A stretch of 30,672 nucleotides of DNA from Paulinella micropora (taxonomy: Eukaryota; Cercozoa; Imbricatea; Euglyphida; Paulinellidae): assembly GCA_019918135.1 (NCBI GenBank), contig WBZZ01003651.1:1-30672 (forward strand). The letters are read 5' to 3'. Made by a program: the position numbers and the translations under genes. Below, piece after piece: positions 17,021 to 25,887 of this stretch. The first letter of the stretch is position 1, and each line of letters starts with the position of its first letter. Under the pieces are notes generated by a model. That model had not been told where the DNA came from and ran no database searches. It was given only the letters and a program-made list of their open reading frames with translations.

Positions 17021-20000
17021 ATGAGTCAATATAAATCATTACTCGGCCTTAACGAGCTAGCTGTTGATAGTCTAGATATAGCCAACCTTGATTTAACAAA
17101 CACTAATATTATAGGCTTAAACACTGATACAATACCAGAAGATGCTGACCCTGTAAATCTTTATTACACTGACGGACGATTTGATACACGATTGGCTACC
17201 AAATCAACAACAGACATTAAAGAAGGTAAAAAATTTATACTACACAGAGCAACGAGTAAGGGACAATGACGAGGTTAAAGCCTCAACACAACACCGTTCT
17301 AATACAAGTAATCCGCACCAAACCAGTCTATACAATTTGATAGACACGAACATATCCGCACCAACGGTCGGGCAATACTTAACTTATAATGATGTAGATG
17401 GTAAATGGAGAAATACAACCATTGGCTCAATTGATACACTCACAGATGTCGTCATAACCGCACCGATAGCAACTAATAGTTATCTAACATATAATTCAAT
17501 CAACTGGGTAAATAAAACATTTCCAATAAATGTGGATGAATTCGGCAATATTAGTATGGGCGGTAATTTGAACATAACGGGAGTTAATTTACTAAATACA
17601 AAAGATGTTGATACTTGGATATCAGAGCACGAAGACAATAATGATAAAGTGTCAGCAGATGGTTCAATTAATACACACAGCGATGTGTTAATTACAGGAA
17701 CACCCGCCGATAACCAACTGCTCATTTATAGCACGGGGCAATGGAGAAACACAAACTCTCCATTTCTTAGATTAGATGGAACCGCGAATATGACGGGGGC
17801 ACTAAATATGGGAGGATTTGCTATTTCAAATGTCGGTAATGTTGATGGTATTGATGTTTCTGCCCTTGACAGTTCAGCCGTTAAACTAACAGGCGACCAA
17901 ACAATAACTGGGAATAAAACATTTACTACTTATGTGGGGGTAAAAGACTCAAATCCATTAAACACTGGCAAGTTATTCTTCAATTACAACAATAATATGG
18001 GTTCTATTTATTCGTCGGAGGCGGGTGGGGCGACGGGCTATCCACTAACTTTTGTCGGCTCATCCATACTTTTTGCTCCAACAACAGGGGGTGGAATGAC
18101 ATTGACTGGCAATGTTTTAAATTTTAACAGCACAACAGCAATCAGCGGACTTCCAGCACCATTCTACGACGGCGATGCTTCAACAAAGGCTTACACCGAT
18201 ACGAAACTGGCAAAGGACGGCACAGTGGCTATGACGGGCAGTTTAAATATGGGCGGATTTAACATAACAAATGTAGGCAATGTTGATGGTATTGATGTAT
18301 CCACCCTTGATACCGCAGTCGTTAAACTAACAGGAGACCAAACCATAGCTGGTATTAAAACATTTAGCAGTATAATAAATGCTAGTGCTGGTCTTGATAT
18401 GAAAAGCCAAAGCATAACAAATGTGAATTTGGTTGATGGTATTGATGTTTCTGCCCTTGATACTTCTGTCGTTAAACTAACAGGAGACCAAACAATAGCA
18501 GGGAATAAAAAATTTACATCAACTTTGGAAGTAAGTGGTTCGTCCAATCCTACTACTTTTGACGGCATCGGTATCGCATTTGACACAAAAATAGGAACGA
18601 TTGCAGCACAAAAAACAGCAACTGCGGCCTGGTATCCGATACAAATAACGGGTTCGTATGTTGATTTATATGCGGGTGATAATGTAATCGCGACAGCAAC
18701 GGGCACGACACTATCTTTAAACAACAGAAAAATAACAAACTTAGCCACACCATCAGCAACAACAGACGGAGCAAACAAAAGTTATGTAGATACATTAGAC
18801 GGGCAAAATGTGAAACTAACAGGAAACCAAACCATAGCAGGAATTAAGACATATAGTAGTGGTGTTGAAATAACGGGAAATTCAATCAATTCAACAACAA
18901 AGGGGACATTTATCGTTTTCAATTCTACCAGTAATATCGGGTCAATTGCTAGTTTGGATATGAAAACTGCAACATATTACAACTTTGAAATTTCTGCGAA
19001 AAAAATAAGTTTTATTATTGACGGGACAATCGTCGGTTGGGTAAATGCTTCGGGGCTAGATTGTAATAGTAGCAAAATGGCCAACCTTGGAACTCCGACA
19101 TTATCAACAGACGGAGCGACAAAAGGGTATGCGGATACATTGGACGGGCAAAATGTTAAATTAACAGGAGACCAAACTATAACTGGAATTAAAATATTTA
19201 ATGGAAGTAGAAATGATGTAAGAGCACTGACCTTATTAAGCCAAGCCGATTTTAATAATGTTGATATCATTAATGGTGGAACTATTACATATAATGGGGC
19301 AAGGATATTAAACCAAAACGGAGGAGACATATTCTTTTCACAGACGACGGGTGATTGGCAGTCTTTCTTATATACTTTAAATACGGATTCAAGTGGAACC
19401 GCCGACCAAAGAGGCTACCTATTCACGAATGTGGCTTTTGATGTAAAAGGGGCGGGACTTTATATTTCAAAACGTTTGGATAATAAAAGTGCTTCGTCTG
19501 ACATTGTCCGTTTTAACAATGCGGGCGGTATGCGGTTTTATGGCGCCTTAGATATGAATTCAAACAACATAACGAGTGGTGGAACAATAACAGGAACTAC
19601 ATTAACGGCAACCGCGGGTATATCAACGACGACACTAACCGCAAGCGGATTAATAACAGCAGATGGCGGTTGTAAGTTATCTATTCAAAATAAAGTAGAT
19701 GGAGGTAGTGGGCAAGGTATATTTTTATATGATACAGATACTACAAGCTGGGGGATTTATATGGCAACTAATCAAGGAGCCACGAATACTAGAAGTTTAG
19801 CAGGTGGTTCAGCGGTTGCAGGAAATGATTTTATTCAATGGGCTATGAGATTTAGATGTAATGCTGGATCAGATACTGGTTTTATATGGGAGAACTCTTC
19901 CGAACAATTGTTAATGTCTTTGAATGGACTTAATGGGACTTTATGGACAAAAGGATTAATTACAGCAAGTGCGGGAGTATCAACAACTACGATCACTGCG

Positions 20001-20984
20001 AGTGGATTAATAACGGCAAATACGGGGATTACATACACGGGAACACTGACATCAGCAACGAATACCAGTGGAGCAAAAATATCCATTCAAGGAGGAACAA
20101 ATGGAGGAAGCACCAGAGGAATATATATTTGGGATATTACTGACCCAGGCTGGGGAATTTATATGGCACAATCTGGGGCGAATAAAGCATTAAGTGGAAC
20201 AGGAACGGCACCAGCAGGAAATGGATTTAGTAGTTATGCCGTAAGATTTAGATCTGGTGCTGACACGACCCACGGTTTTGTGTGGGAAAATGCAAGTGAT
20301 GTTGCTTTAATGTCGTTGAGAGGGAGCGATGGGAATTTATGGACAAAAGGATCAATGACAGCAAACGGCGACATTTACAGAACAATCGGCACGAATGGAT
20401 ATGTGAATATTAGACCAAGACCTACTTATCTTACCGAAACACAAATAGCTATGAAAGGTGATGGAAGTGCGAATTTTGGCCATATCGGATATAGCGGTTC
20501 AAGTTTATTTGCTTGGAGTTCTACAAATGCTAACGACCCTCATTCTGGTTATGTTGCTGTTGCTTTGGGTGATAATAAATGGACGAGTTCGTCAGACAGG
20601 AGATTGAAAGCAGATATTGAGACATTAGAATGTGGCGAATGTTGCGAAAAATTAATGAAAATAAACTGCTGTTCATATTATTGGAAAACAGATGAGAAGA
20701 AAGAAAAAAAGAATATTGGCTTTATCGCCGATGAAGTTAAGAAAGTATTTCCAGAGTTTGTATCAAATACTGGAATGAAAATAGGTAAAGATAAAAATAT
20801 TGAAGGAATATCATACCAAGACTTCATACCAGTATTAATTAGCGCTTTTCAACATACAACTACCGTTGTAAACGGTATGGCGGAAAAAGTGATTAACTTA
20901 GAAAAAGAAAATAAAACTTTACTTAATATATTACAAGACCAAACCAACCAATTTGCAGAAATTAGAGCGGAAGTATTTCCGTAA
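17021..20984 (+). pseudogene. Long trimeric fibre with peptidase S74 chaperone (right copy, one frameshift)
   Basis: At about 1,320 codons this is the longest gene here, and would form the host-binding fibre of the virion. The N-terminus (MSQYKSLLGLNELAVDSLD) carries LYYTDGRFDTRL and LYYTEQRVRD motifs seen in phage-type tail fibres. The shaft has five GDQTI-type repeats preceded by VKLT (for example VKLTGDQTITGNKTF), interleaved with MGGF-x-I-x-NVGNVDG units. Later come IYMA...WENSS modules, and the end (SSDRRLKADIETLE, then a coiled coil LEKENKTLLNILQDQ) is a peptidase S74 chaperone. Compared with the left copy one extra T at 17227, next to an A6 run, splits the frame: the first part stops at 17269 and the second continues to 20984. 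This could be decay, a recent mutation or a sequencing error; the rest is uninterrupted for more than 1,240 codons. Confidence 0.88.
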
Positions 20985-20998
20985 GGACAAGCCCTTAC
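20981..20998 (+). terminator. Stop-codon hairpin of the fibre gene
   Basis: GTAAGGAC (20981-20988), loop AA, GCCCTTAC (20991-20998); seven of eight pairs form. The TAA stop (20982-20984) is inside the left arm. It belongs to the GGGGC-AA-GCCCC family at 24140 and 29971. Confidence 0.65.
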
Positions 20999-21010
20999 AA
21001 ACCCAATACA

Positions 21011-21056
21011 GTTTTTGAGATTGTAAGTGGTTTTTGTAAAAAAGCACTTACACCCA
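21011..21056 (+). promoter_or_regulatory. 5' hairpin of the membrane-protein gene
   Basis: After GTTTTTGAGATT, GTAAGTG (21023-21029) pairs with CACTTAC (21045-21051), with a T5/A-run inner stem. It ends five bases before the ATG and is nearly identical to the hairpin before the major capsid gene. Confidence 0.7.
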
Positions 21057-21398
21057 ATGCCCCCTAGATTACACCCACCGCCAATCATAGAAGTAGATGG
21101 AGGCGAACTCACACCAGAGTTAAAGAATCGTGTGCTTGATGCTCAGATTAAGCAGGAAGAAAAAAAATTAGACAACGAATACGAGGACAGCTGGGATTGC
21201 TGTTTGACTAAGCGAAAAACTGACAGCCGACTTATTAAATACTTATTTCAAATGGGTATCATTATCGCCATCATCACCCTTTGTATCGTGAGGCTGTCTG
21301 ACCCGAATGTCAGTTGTGAAACTGGAAACATTTATGTCGGGCTTATAAGTTTATTAATAGGGATTGTGCTTCCTAGCCCATCTTCTAGCAAGAAGTAA
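21057..21398 (+). CDS. Two-helix viral membrane protein (right copy)
   Basis: The 113-aa product has a Pro-rich N-terminus (MPPRLHPPPIIEVDGGELTP), a charged helical stretch, a CC pair (DCCLTKRKTDSR), membrane helices at about residues 63-80 and 92-106, and the tail LPSPSSSKK. It is homologous to the left gene at 1247-1597 across its length. The ATG at 21057 is chosen over an in-frame GTG at 21027 because the latter lies inside the conserved 5' hairpin. In both elements the gene directly follows the fibre. A virion or host-membrane role is possible; no known family is recognised. Confidence 0.7.
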   Translation: MPPRLHPPPIIEVDGGELTPELKNRVLDAQIKQEEKKLDNEYEDSWDCCLTKRKTDSRLIKYLFQMGIIIAIITLCIVRLSDPNVSCETGNIYVGLISLLIGIVLPSPSSSKK

Positions 21399-21399
21399 T

Positions 21400-22122
21400 T
21401 TAAAGACCAAAAGCGGATAAACCGACCATATTGTCGTAGTGGATTTGACTTATTCTATGTTTCTGTATGCTGTCATTCCTAATACGTCTTCCACATTCAC
21501 ATTCAATTGTTGCGGAAGCACGGGTTCTATTTTTTTCAAGAAGAATTTCTTTATTTTTCTCATAATATTCTTTCTGTTTTAGGGTAATATATTCTTTATT
21601 ATCTTCTCTCCAAATCTTATTCACAAATTTAAAATGTTCCTTATTTTCTTTTTTATATTCTTTTTTCTTTTGAGACACATATTCTTTGTTTCGTTCATTC
21701 CATTCTTTGTTCAATTGAGCTATTTTGTTTTTGTTTTGTTCTCTATATTGTTTTGTTCTTTCAGCTACCCACACTTTATTGTCTTCTACATACTCCTGCT
21801 TGGTCCTACCAGAAAGTATTTTATTAACACAGTTGCTATTTCTAATCCATTCACCCTCCTTGCGAAGTAATTGATTAACATTATCGCACGGATAGTCTTC
21901 TAGCAACTCAATGTAAGCATCACCAAGTTTTAATATTTCAAAGCTTGAATATAGCCCTTTTCCTTTCACTTTGGTTCCCGATAGATGCTCTTTATAATTT
22001 TGTCTATGTCTTCCCATTCGTTGAGCTAATGTTTGAGTTGTTGCACCAACATAAATTAAATCAGTCTTGTATGACCTAATCGCATAAATTTTACCTTTCT
22101 TACAATCTCCAACCCGTGGCAT
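21400..22122 (-). CDS. GIY-YIG homing-type endonuclease with C-terminal zinc finger
   Basis: The 240-aa product has an N-terminal GIY-YIG nuclease domain: KIYAIRS (residues 11-17) and YVGATTQ (24-30) are the two motif halves, R35 lies in LAQRMGRHR, and E89 in LRKEGEWI fits the metal-binding Glu. A long Lys/Asn/Glu/Tyr-rich repeat linker follows (KEYVSQKKKEYKKENKE), then a CECGRR...H...H finger near the end. Such proteins cut DNA at specific sites and spread into intron-less or virus genomes. It is inserted between the membrane gene and the secreted Cys-rich gene; in the left element these two genes overlap and nothing lies between them. The linker and finger resemble the 7039-7584 product. 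Confidence 0.88.
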   Translation of the reverse strand: MPRVGDCKKGKIYAIRSYKTDLIYVGATTQTLAQRMGRHRQNYKEHLSGTKVKGKGLYSSFEILKLGDAYIELLEDYPCDNVNQLLRKEGEWIRNSNCVNKILSGRTKQEYVEDNKVWVAERTKQYREQNKNKIAQLNKEWNERNKEYVSQKKKEYKKENKEHFKFVNKIWREDNKEYITLKQKEYYEKNKEILLEKNRTRASATIECECGRRIRNDSIQKHRISQIHYDNMVGLSAFGL

Positions 22123-22159
22123 ATTGTCTATCCTTTGTTATTATTATGTATCATTATCT

Positions 22160-22411
22160 TTAAATAGAATTACATTCATATATATGTGTCATATACCATC
22201 TATTATCACCCACACACATTAAGGGCAGTGCCTCATCAAAACTACGACACATATTATTTCCGTTATTTATAAAAACACACTTAAAACCAGTTTCTACCCC
22301 TTGCTTTATACAATAAGCACACGACTCGTTTTTTTTTTCCGAGTATCGTGAATAGAAATCACAAGCAGTCCGACCTAACACAGAGCACACAAATAATAAT
22401 ATTAATAACAT
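22160..22411 (-). CDS. Small secreted Cys-rich protein (right copy)
   Basis: The 83-aa product has a clear signal peptide (MLLILLFVCSVLG) followed by a domain with cysteines in TACDFYSR, ESCAYCIK, FKCVF, NMCRS, PLMCV and YECN. Every Cys of this domain has a partner in the left copy (995-1258), so disulfides are likely and the protein is probably extracellular or in the secretory pathway. The spacing is loosely PSI-like, without firm assignment. It is divergent from the 120-aa gene with 22 A/T-rich bases between. Candidate for interaction with host surface or secreted proteins, by inference from the signal peptide and Cys pattern. Confidence 0.75.
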   Translation of the reverse strand: MLLILLFVCSVLGRTACDFYSRYSEKKNESCAYCIKQGVETGFKCVFINNGNNMCRSFDEALPLMCVGDNRWYMTHIYECNSI

Positions 22412-22433
22412 AATATATTATACACAATATAGT
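22412..22433. promoter_or_regulatory. Minimal divergent promoter region
   Basis: Only 22 A/T-rich bases separate two divergent ATGs. TATATTATA lies in the middle. If promoters are here, the 5' leaders must be very short or the promoters lie inside the opposite genes. Confidence 0.45.
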
Positions 22434-22796
22434 ATGAGTGAATTCAAATACCAAAAGATTATTTTTCTGAGTAATGATTTTGTTGGCGGTAGCAAGACAT
22501 TTGACAAAAACATTCAAATGAACTTTACACCAACAAGAATGAATGTTAAGTTTATCCACTATATGAACGATATGACCGAGACGAAAACGAAAATCCTTCA
22601 TATGGACCGCATTGGAATTATTGGAACATTCGCCGATAGCAACACCGCAAACATTTCAAATCTAAGCTACAACTTAGGTATTATTAATTGGACCGACGGG
22701 CAATACAGTTTTAGAGTGCTTAAAACGGACAATGGTAGTATTGAGACTGACCTGCTAGCTGGAAGAATTGTTATTTGTTTAGAATTTTTGGGGTAG
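22434..22796 (+). CDS. Conserved 120-aa viral protein of unknown function (right copy)
   Basis: It has the same length as the left copy at 634-996, and most differences are conservative. It begins MSEFKYQKIIFLSNDFVGGS and ends RIVICLEFLG. It is rich in beta-strand residues and could form a small jelly-roll or sandwich; no motif is recognised. The stop codon lies inside a GC-rich hairpin (22793-22813). The packaging ATPase follows on the same strand. The strong conservation compared with the integrase and charged protein suggests tight structural constraint. Confidence 0.78.
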   Translation: MSEFKYQKIIFLSNDFVGGSKTFDKNIQMNFTPTRMNVKFIHYMNDMTETKTKILHMDRIGIIGTFADSNTANISNLSYNLGIINWTDGQYSFRVLKTDNGSIETDLLAGRIVICLEFLG

Positions 22797-22813
22797 GGGC
22801 CTGCTCCCCCTAC
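22793..22813 (+). terminator. Stop-codon hairpin of the 120-aa gene
   Basis: GTAGGGG (22793-22799) pairs perfectly with CCCCTAC (22807-22813) over a 7-base loop. TAG at 22794-22796 is the stop codon. A flanking GGG/ACCCC extension is also possible. Confidence 0.7.
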
Positions 22814-22853
22814 GACCCCGCCAGTAAAATAAAAATATATTTTAGAATATATA

Positions 22854-22872
22854 CAACCTACGGTCGTAGACT
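22854..22872 (+). promoter_or_regulatory. Palindromic motif upstream of the packaging ATPase
   Basis: CAACCTACGGTCGTAGAC (22854-22871) contains CTACG-GT-CGTAG and is identical over 18 bases to the motif before the charged-protein start (16937-16954, minus). It lies about 40 bases before the ATG at 22911. Confidence 0.65.
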
Positions 22873-22910
22873 GTAAAAGTATTTGGAGGTGCGGAGGCGA
22901 AGTCTCTGCA

Positions 22911-23738
22911 ATGGAAACAATTAATGATATACGAGTTAGACCAGTCAAGCAAAACGGAGATGGTGAAAAACTCGCCAAGGGATGCAAGTTATTTGAGGAG
23001 CCTTATTCTAACATATTTTTGCTTGCCAGAAAAAAATCGGGGAAAACGACCGCACTGTTTGAAATCCTGAAACGAACGACGGACAAAAAGACCCGTATTG
23101 TTATTATAGCCAGCACGATACACAAAGACTACATCTACAAAGAAATAGTTAAGCACTTTAAAAAGAAAGGAAACCCAATGGCGATATACACATACTTGAA
23201 AGCAGATGGACTGACTGTTATTGATTACGAGTTAGACAAGCTGAATAAACCAGATGAAGAGCAAGAAGAAGGCGAAATCATTCAAGACGGGAAGGATGAA
23301 GTAGAAAAGCCGAAGTTTATTTATTTTGGAAAGGAGGACGAAAAGAAAAAGGAGGTAGGCGAAAAACAACCGAGACCGAGCAAATACATTACACCAGAAG
23401 TTGTTTTCGTGTTAGATGATTTGGGTAGTGGATTAAGGGATAAGTCAGTTAGCGACCTGTTAAAGAAAAACCGTCACTACAAGTCAAAGGTGATTATGAG
23501 CTCGCAGTATCTTAACGACCTAAAACCTGAGGCTATCAAACAGCTGGACTACCTTCTTATCTTTCCAGGACAGAGTGTGGATAAAATAGAACTCGTGTAT
23601 AAACATCTGGACCTCGGCTACGACCTTGAATACTTCATTGAAAAATACCACGAGGCAACGAAAGAACGATTTAACTTTTTGTATGTTGATTCTGTATCGG
23701 ACGAACTGAGGCAGAATTTTAATAAAAGGTTTTTGTAA
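22911..23738 (+). CDS. Packaging ATPase (A32/FtsK-HerA-like), right copy, intact
   Basis: The 275-aa ATPase powers packaging of viral DNA into the capsid. Its Walker A-like motif is ARKKSGKTT (residues 39-47), with Ala in place of the first Gly; Walker B is VVFVLDD (164-170) followed by LGSGLRD. A sensor-like SSQYLNDL (197-204) and a hydrophobic strand DYLLIFPG (213-220) follow, the pattern of poxvirus A32 and Polinton ATPases. An acidic, Lys-rich insert of about 50 residues (about 111-158) separates the two Walker motifs, and it is here that the left copy is frameshifted. The start at 22911 gives METINDIRV, ahead of the conserved region. The gene begins the virion-assembly cluster. Confidence 0.9.
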   Translation: METINDIRVRPVKQNGDGEKLAKGCKLFEEPYSNIFLLARKKSGKTTALFEILKRTTDKKTRIVIIASTIHKDYIYKEIVKHFKKKGNPMAIYTYLKADGLTVIDYELDKLNKPDEEQEEGEIIQDGKDEVEKPKFIYFGKEDEKKKEVGEKQPRPSKYITPEVVFVLDDLGSGLRDKSVSDLLKKNRHYKSKVIMSSQYLNDLKPEAIKQLDYLLIFPGQSVDKIELVYKHLDLGYDLEYFIEKYHEATKERFNFLYVDSVSDELRQNFNKRFL

Positions 23739-23771
23739 TTTTATTATTTATTTTTTTCAGAACTATATATA

Positions 23772-23828
23772 GGAACCTTTTTTGAAAAAAAGCTTCACCA
23801 AAAAAGTCGGGTCGTAGGGTGTCCCTAC
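23772..23828 (+). promoter_or_regulatory. 5' hairpins of the 103-aa gene
   Basis: GTAGGG-TGT-CCCTAC (23814-23828) ends directly against the ATG at 23829. Upstream, GAACCTTTTTTGAAAAAAAG folds on itself. The block from GAACC to the ATG is nearly repeated at 24219-24273. Confidence 0.7.
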
Positions 23829-24140
23829 ATGCCAACATCACCAGTGATTATTTCACAACCATCGGGATACAATATCAGCTACAATCCAAGCCCAGTAAGT
23901 ATGCCACAAGCGGAAGGGAAAAGAAAATCAAAAAAGAAACAAACAGGAGGGAAAATTAACTGGCGAAAAGTAGGAAAAGCGATAGTAGATGCTAACAGGT
24001 TTATCAAGAAGAATCAATTGATTTCAAGAGGTGCTACTTTTCTGAGCGATGTCGGAGTGCCTTATGCGGACCGTGTAGCAAAGGCGGCAATTAAGCAAGG
24101 CTACGGCAAGCAACGAGGAGGAGCCGTTAAGTTTCGTTAG
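23829..24140 (+). CDS. Small basic Gly-Gly-containing protein, possible pX/pVI-like minor core protein
   Basis: The 103-aa product is strongly basic. A flexible N-terminus (MPTSPVIISQPSG) leads to a Lys-rich segment (GKRKSKKKQTGGK), an amphipathic helix region (WRKVGKAIVDANRFIKKN), a second helix (VPYADRVAKAAIKQGYG) and the end KQRGGAVKFR. Its size, charge and place between ATPase and protease recall minor core or membrane-lytic proteins of adenovirus-like and Polinton-like viruses, but I see no specific family motif. The Gly-Gly sites would suit an adenain-like protease. A hairpin abuts its start and another starts on its stop codon. Confidence 0.65.
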   Translation: MPTSPVIISQPSGYNISYNPSPVSMPQAEGKRKSKKKQTGGKINWRKVGKAIVDANRFIKKNQLISRGATFLSDVGVPYADRVAKAAIKQGYGKQRGGAVKFR

Positions 24141-24157
24141 CAGGGGCAAGCCCCCGC
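24140..24157 (+). terminator. Stop-codon hairpin of the 103-aa gene
   Basis: GCAGGGGC (24140-24147), loop AA, GCCCCCGC (24150-24157), with one A-C mismatch. The last base of the stop codon is its first base. A CACCCCC run follows, as at the related hairpins. Confidence 0.65.
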
Positions 24158-24218
24158 ACCCCCTCCGTTGTGGTTCTGTATTAAACTAAATTTTGTATTA
24201 TTTTTTTAACTTAATATA

Positions 24219-24272
24219 TGAACCTTTTTAAAAAAACCTTCACCAAAAAGTCGGGTCGTAGGGTGTCCCTAC
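24219..24272 (+). promoter_or_regulatory. 5' hairpin of the coiled-coil gene
   Basis: GTAGGG-TGT-CCCTAC (24258-24272) ends one base before the ATG. The preceding GAACCTTTTTA...CTTCACCAAAAAG matches the region at 23772, so two adjacent genes carry the same leader. Confidence 0.7.
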
Positions 24273-24273
24273 A

Positions 24274-25386
24274 ATGGTTGTAAAAAAACCGCGAAAGAAA
24301 CAACGGCCCCCCAGAATATACAGAACCAAAGATGGTCGGCCATATATTAAAGTAAAAGGGGAGCCTCGCAAGCGAGGCGTTCGCACACGTGCGACGAAAC
24401 GAGCATATCTCAACTTTGGCGAGAAAACGAATGACCTTTCAACACTCCAAATCGTTAAACTGTTTTTGAAATATATGAACACACCCAAAGGAAAACGAAA
24501 AGAAAAAGCCCGCGAGAAAGTAATTAAGTCCGAATTCAACCGTCTTGAACACGAGAATCGCAACCAGGTAAATAATCAGCTAGATAAACTCAAACTGGAA
24601 AAGTATGACCGCCTACACGAACTAGAAAAGAAAGACAAAGAAGCAAAAGAACAACAAAAGAAAATAGAAGAGCGAGAAGGCGAAACGAAAAGAAATGAAC
24701 TCGCACTCATACAAACCGAAAACTCTCAAAGGCAAAGATTAGAGGATATTAGGAGAGAAATCAAAGACCAAGATACCATCAGCAATGCTTTAATTGAAAG
24801 AGAAGTGGCATTGAAAGAAGCAAAAGATAAACTAAAAAGAAAGGAAAGAAAACAAAGGGAAAGAAAAGGAAGACAGTATGTTTTGTCCGAAGAAGAAGCC
24901 ATAGCATTTGCGGAGGAAATCAAAAGAAGGGAAGATGAAGCAAAACAACGACAAGACGATTTAAGACAACAAGCAATGGAAGCAGACCAGAAAGCGGAGG
25001 AATCAGACAGAAAAGCATTTATAGCAAATCTAGAAAGAGCTCAAACACTATTTGCTAGTGGTGGTAAGAAAAGGCAGATTAGTGTCAATAGTTTAGCAAA
25101 AAAACTAGGGTGGAAAACGAGGGGAAGCAAACACGGAAACAAAGATGCCAAAGGCAGAACGGCCAAAGGTTATGTTCAAGAAATCATAGCACTTAGACAG
25201 GGCGAACTTAACATAACTCCTGATATAACCCTTGAAGAATTGGAAAATGCTTTAATAGGTCTAACAGCACAGGGAGGAACTGGTGCGAAAAAATTGGAAG
25301 ATATCATTAAAAAAATATTAACCAAGATGATGATAAAAAAGCATTTGAAACGAAGTGAATGGAAGACCAAATCAAAGAAAAAATAA
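24274..25386 (+). CDS. Large basic coiled-coil protein, possible core/DNA-binding protein
   Basis: The 370-aa product opens with a very basic region (KKPRKKQRPPRIYR; RKRGVRTRATKRAY) that could bind DNA. A coiled coil of about 160 residues (about 95-255) follows, rich in Lys, Glu, Gln and Arg, then FASGGKKRQISVNSLAKKLGW and a smaller globular end (TPDITLEELENALIGL). The tail is Lys-rich. I do not recognise the family. Its position among capsid genes, and its shared leader with the small basic protein, suggest a virion core or scaffold protein. Gly-Gly sites (FASGGK, TAQGGT) could be protease sites. The frame is intact. Confidence 0.65.
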   Translation: MVVKKPRKKQRPPRIYRTKDGRPYIKVKGEPRKRGVRTRATKRAYLNFGEKTNDLSTLQIVKLFLKYMNTPKGKRKEKAREKVIKSEFNRLEHENRNQVNNQLDKLKLEKYDRLHELEKKDKEAKEQQKKIEEREGETKRNELALIQTENSQRQRLEDIRREIKDQDTISNALIEREVALKEAKDKLKRKERKQRERKGRQYVLSEEEAIAFAEEIKRREDEAKQRQDDLRQQAMEADQKAEESDRKAFIANLERAQTLFASGGKKRQISVNSLAKKLGWKTRGSKHGNKDAKGRTAKGYVQEIIALRQGELNITPDITLEELENALIGLTAQGGTGAKKLEDIIKKILTKMMIKKHLKRSEWKTKSKKK

Positions 25387-25403
25387 TTAGTAAATACCCT
25401 AAT
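25386..25403 (+). promoter_or_regulatory. Weak hairpin before the protease gene
   Basis: ATTAG (25386-25390) pairs with CTAAT (25399-25403), seven bases before the ATG. By itself it is not significant; it is listed because it fits the pattern at neighbouring genes. Confidence 0.3.
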
Positions 25404-25410
25404 AAACAAA

Positions 25411-25887
25411 ATGTATGCCGACCCCAACACATATAAAGCACTTTCAAATGAATTCCAAATACAACCAGCAACCCCCGAACCACCGCCAGCCACCGAACCG
25501 CCAGCCACCGAACCACCACCAGCAGAAGAGCAACCGCCAGCCACCCCCGAGGAACCACCAACAGAAGAGCAACAACAACCACCAGCAGAAGAGCAACAAA
25601 AACTACCAGCGAACTTAGCGGGGGAAGGTAGAGGTTTAATGACGGATGAAATAGACAACATTATGAAAAAGCACGAATGGTATTTGGGGACAGTAGCCAG
25701 CGACGAAATACACAAACTGAAACCTGAAAAAAGAAAGAAGTATGGATTTATAATGAACTTAGATAAGTCTAGCCAACCAGGCTCACATTGGATTGCTGTT
25801 TGGGTTGACACCGTTAAAGACGACTCTATTGAAATCTACGACCCTCTCGCACTGTATAAGCCGACTGAGCTATTCTACACCAAATGA
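25411..25887 (+). CDS. Adenain-like maturation protease, N-terminal part (His and Asp)
   Basis: The 158-aa product starts with a Pro/Glu/Gln-rich disordered stretch (about residues 20-68), then the first half of a C48/adenain-type cysteine protease. GSHWIAVWVD gives the catalytic His (H126), and IEIYDPL the acidic partner (D144). The Gln and Cys of the tetrad are missing because the frame stops at 25887; they are in the next frame (25884-26117), starting within an ATGA overlap. In Polintons and adenoviruses this protease cuts capsid precursors after Gly-Gly-type sites. The split is either a frameshift mutation or a real arrangement in two polypeptides. Confidence 0.8.
   Translation: MYADPNTYKALSNEFQIQPATPEPPPATEPPATEPPPAEEQPPATPEEPPTEEQQQPPAEEQQKLPANLAGEGRGLMTDEIDNIMKKHEWYLGTVASDEIHKLKPEKRKKYGFIMNLDKSSQPGSHWIAVWVDTVKDDSIEIYDPLALYKPTELFYTK

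Noticed and set aside
17225..17240. Programmed frameshift in the right fibre at the A6 run
   Set aside because: The shift needed is +1, and the left copy lacks the extra T and reads straight through here, so a one-base insertion is simpler.
21027..21056. GTG starts upstream of the membrane (21027) and capsid (27077) genes
   Set aside because: They lie within the conserved 5' hairpins; the ATGs just after fit homologs and the leader pattern.
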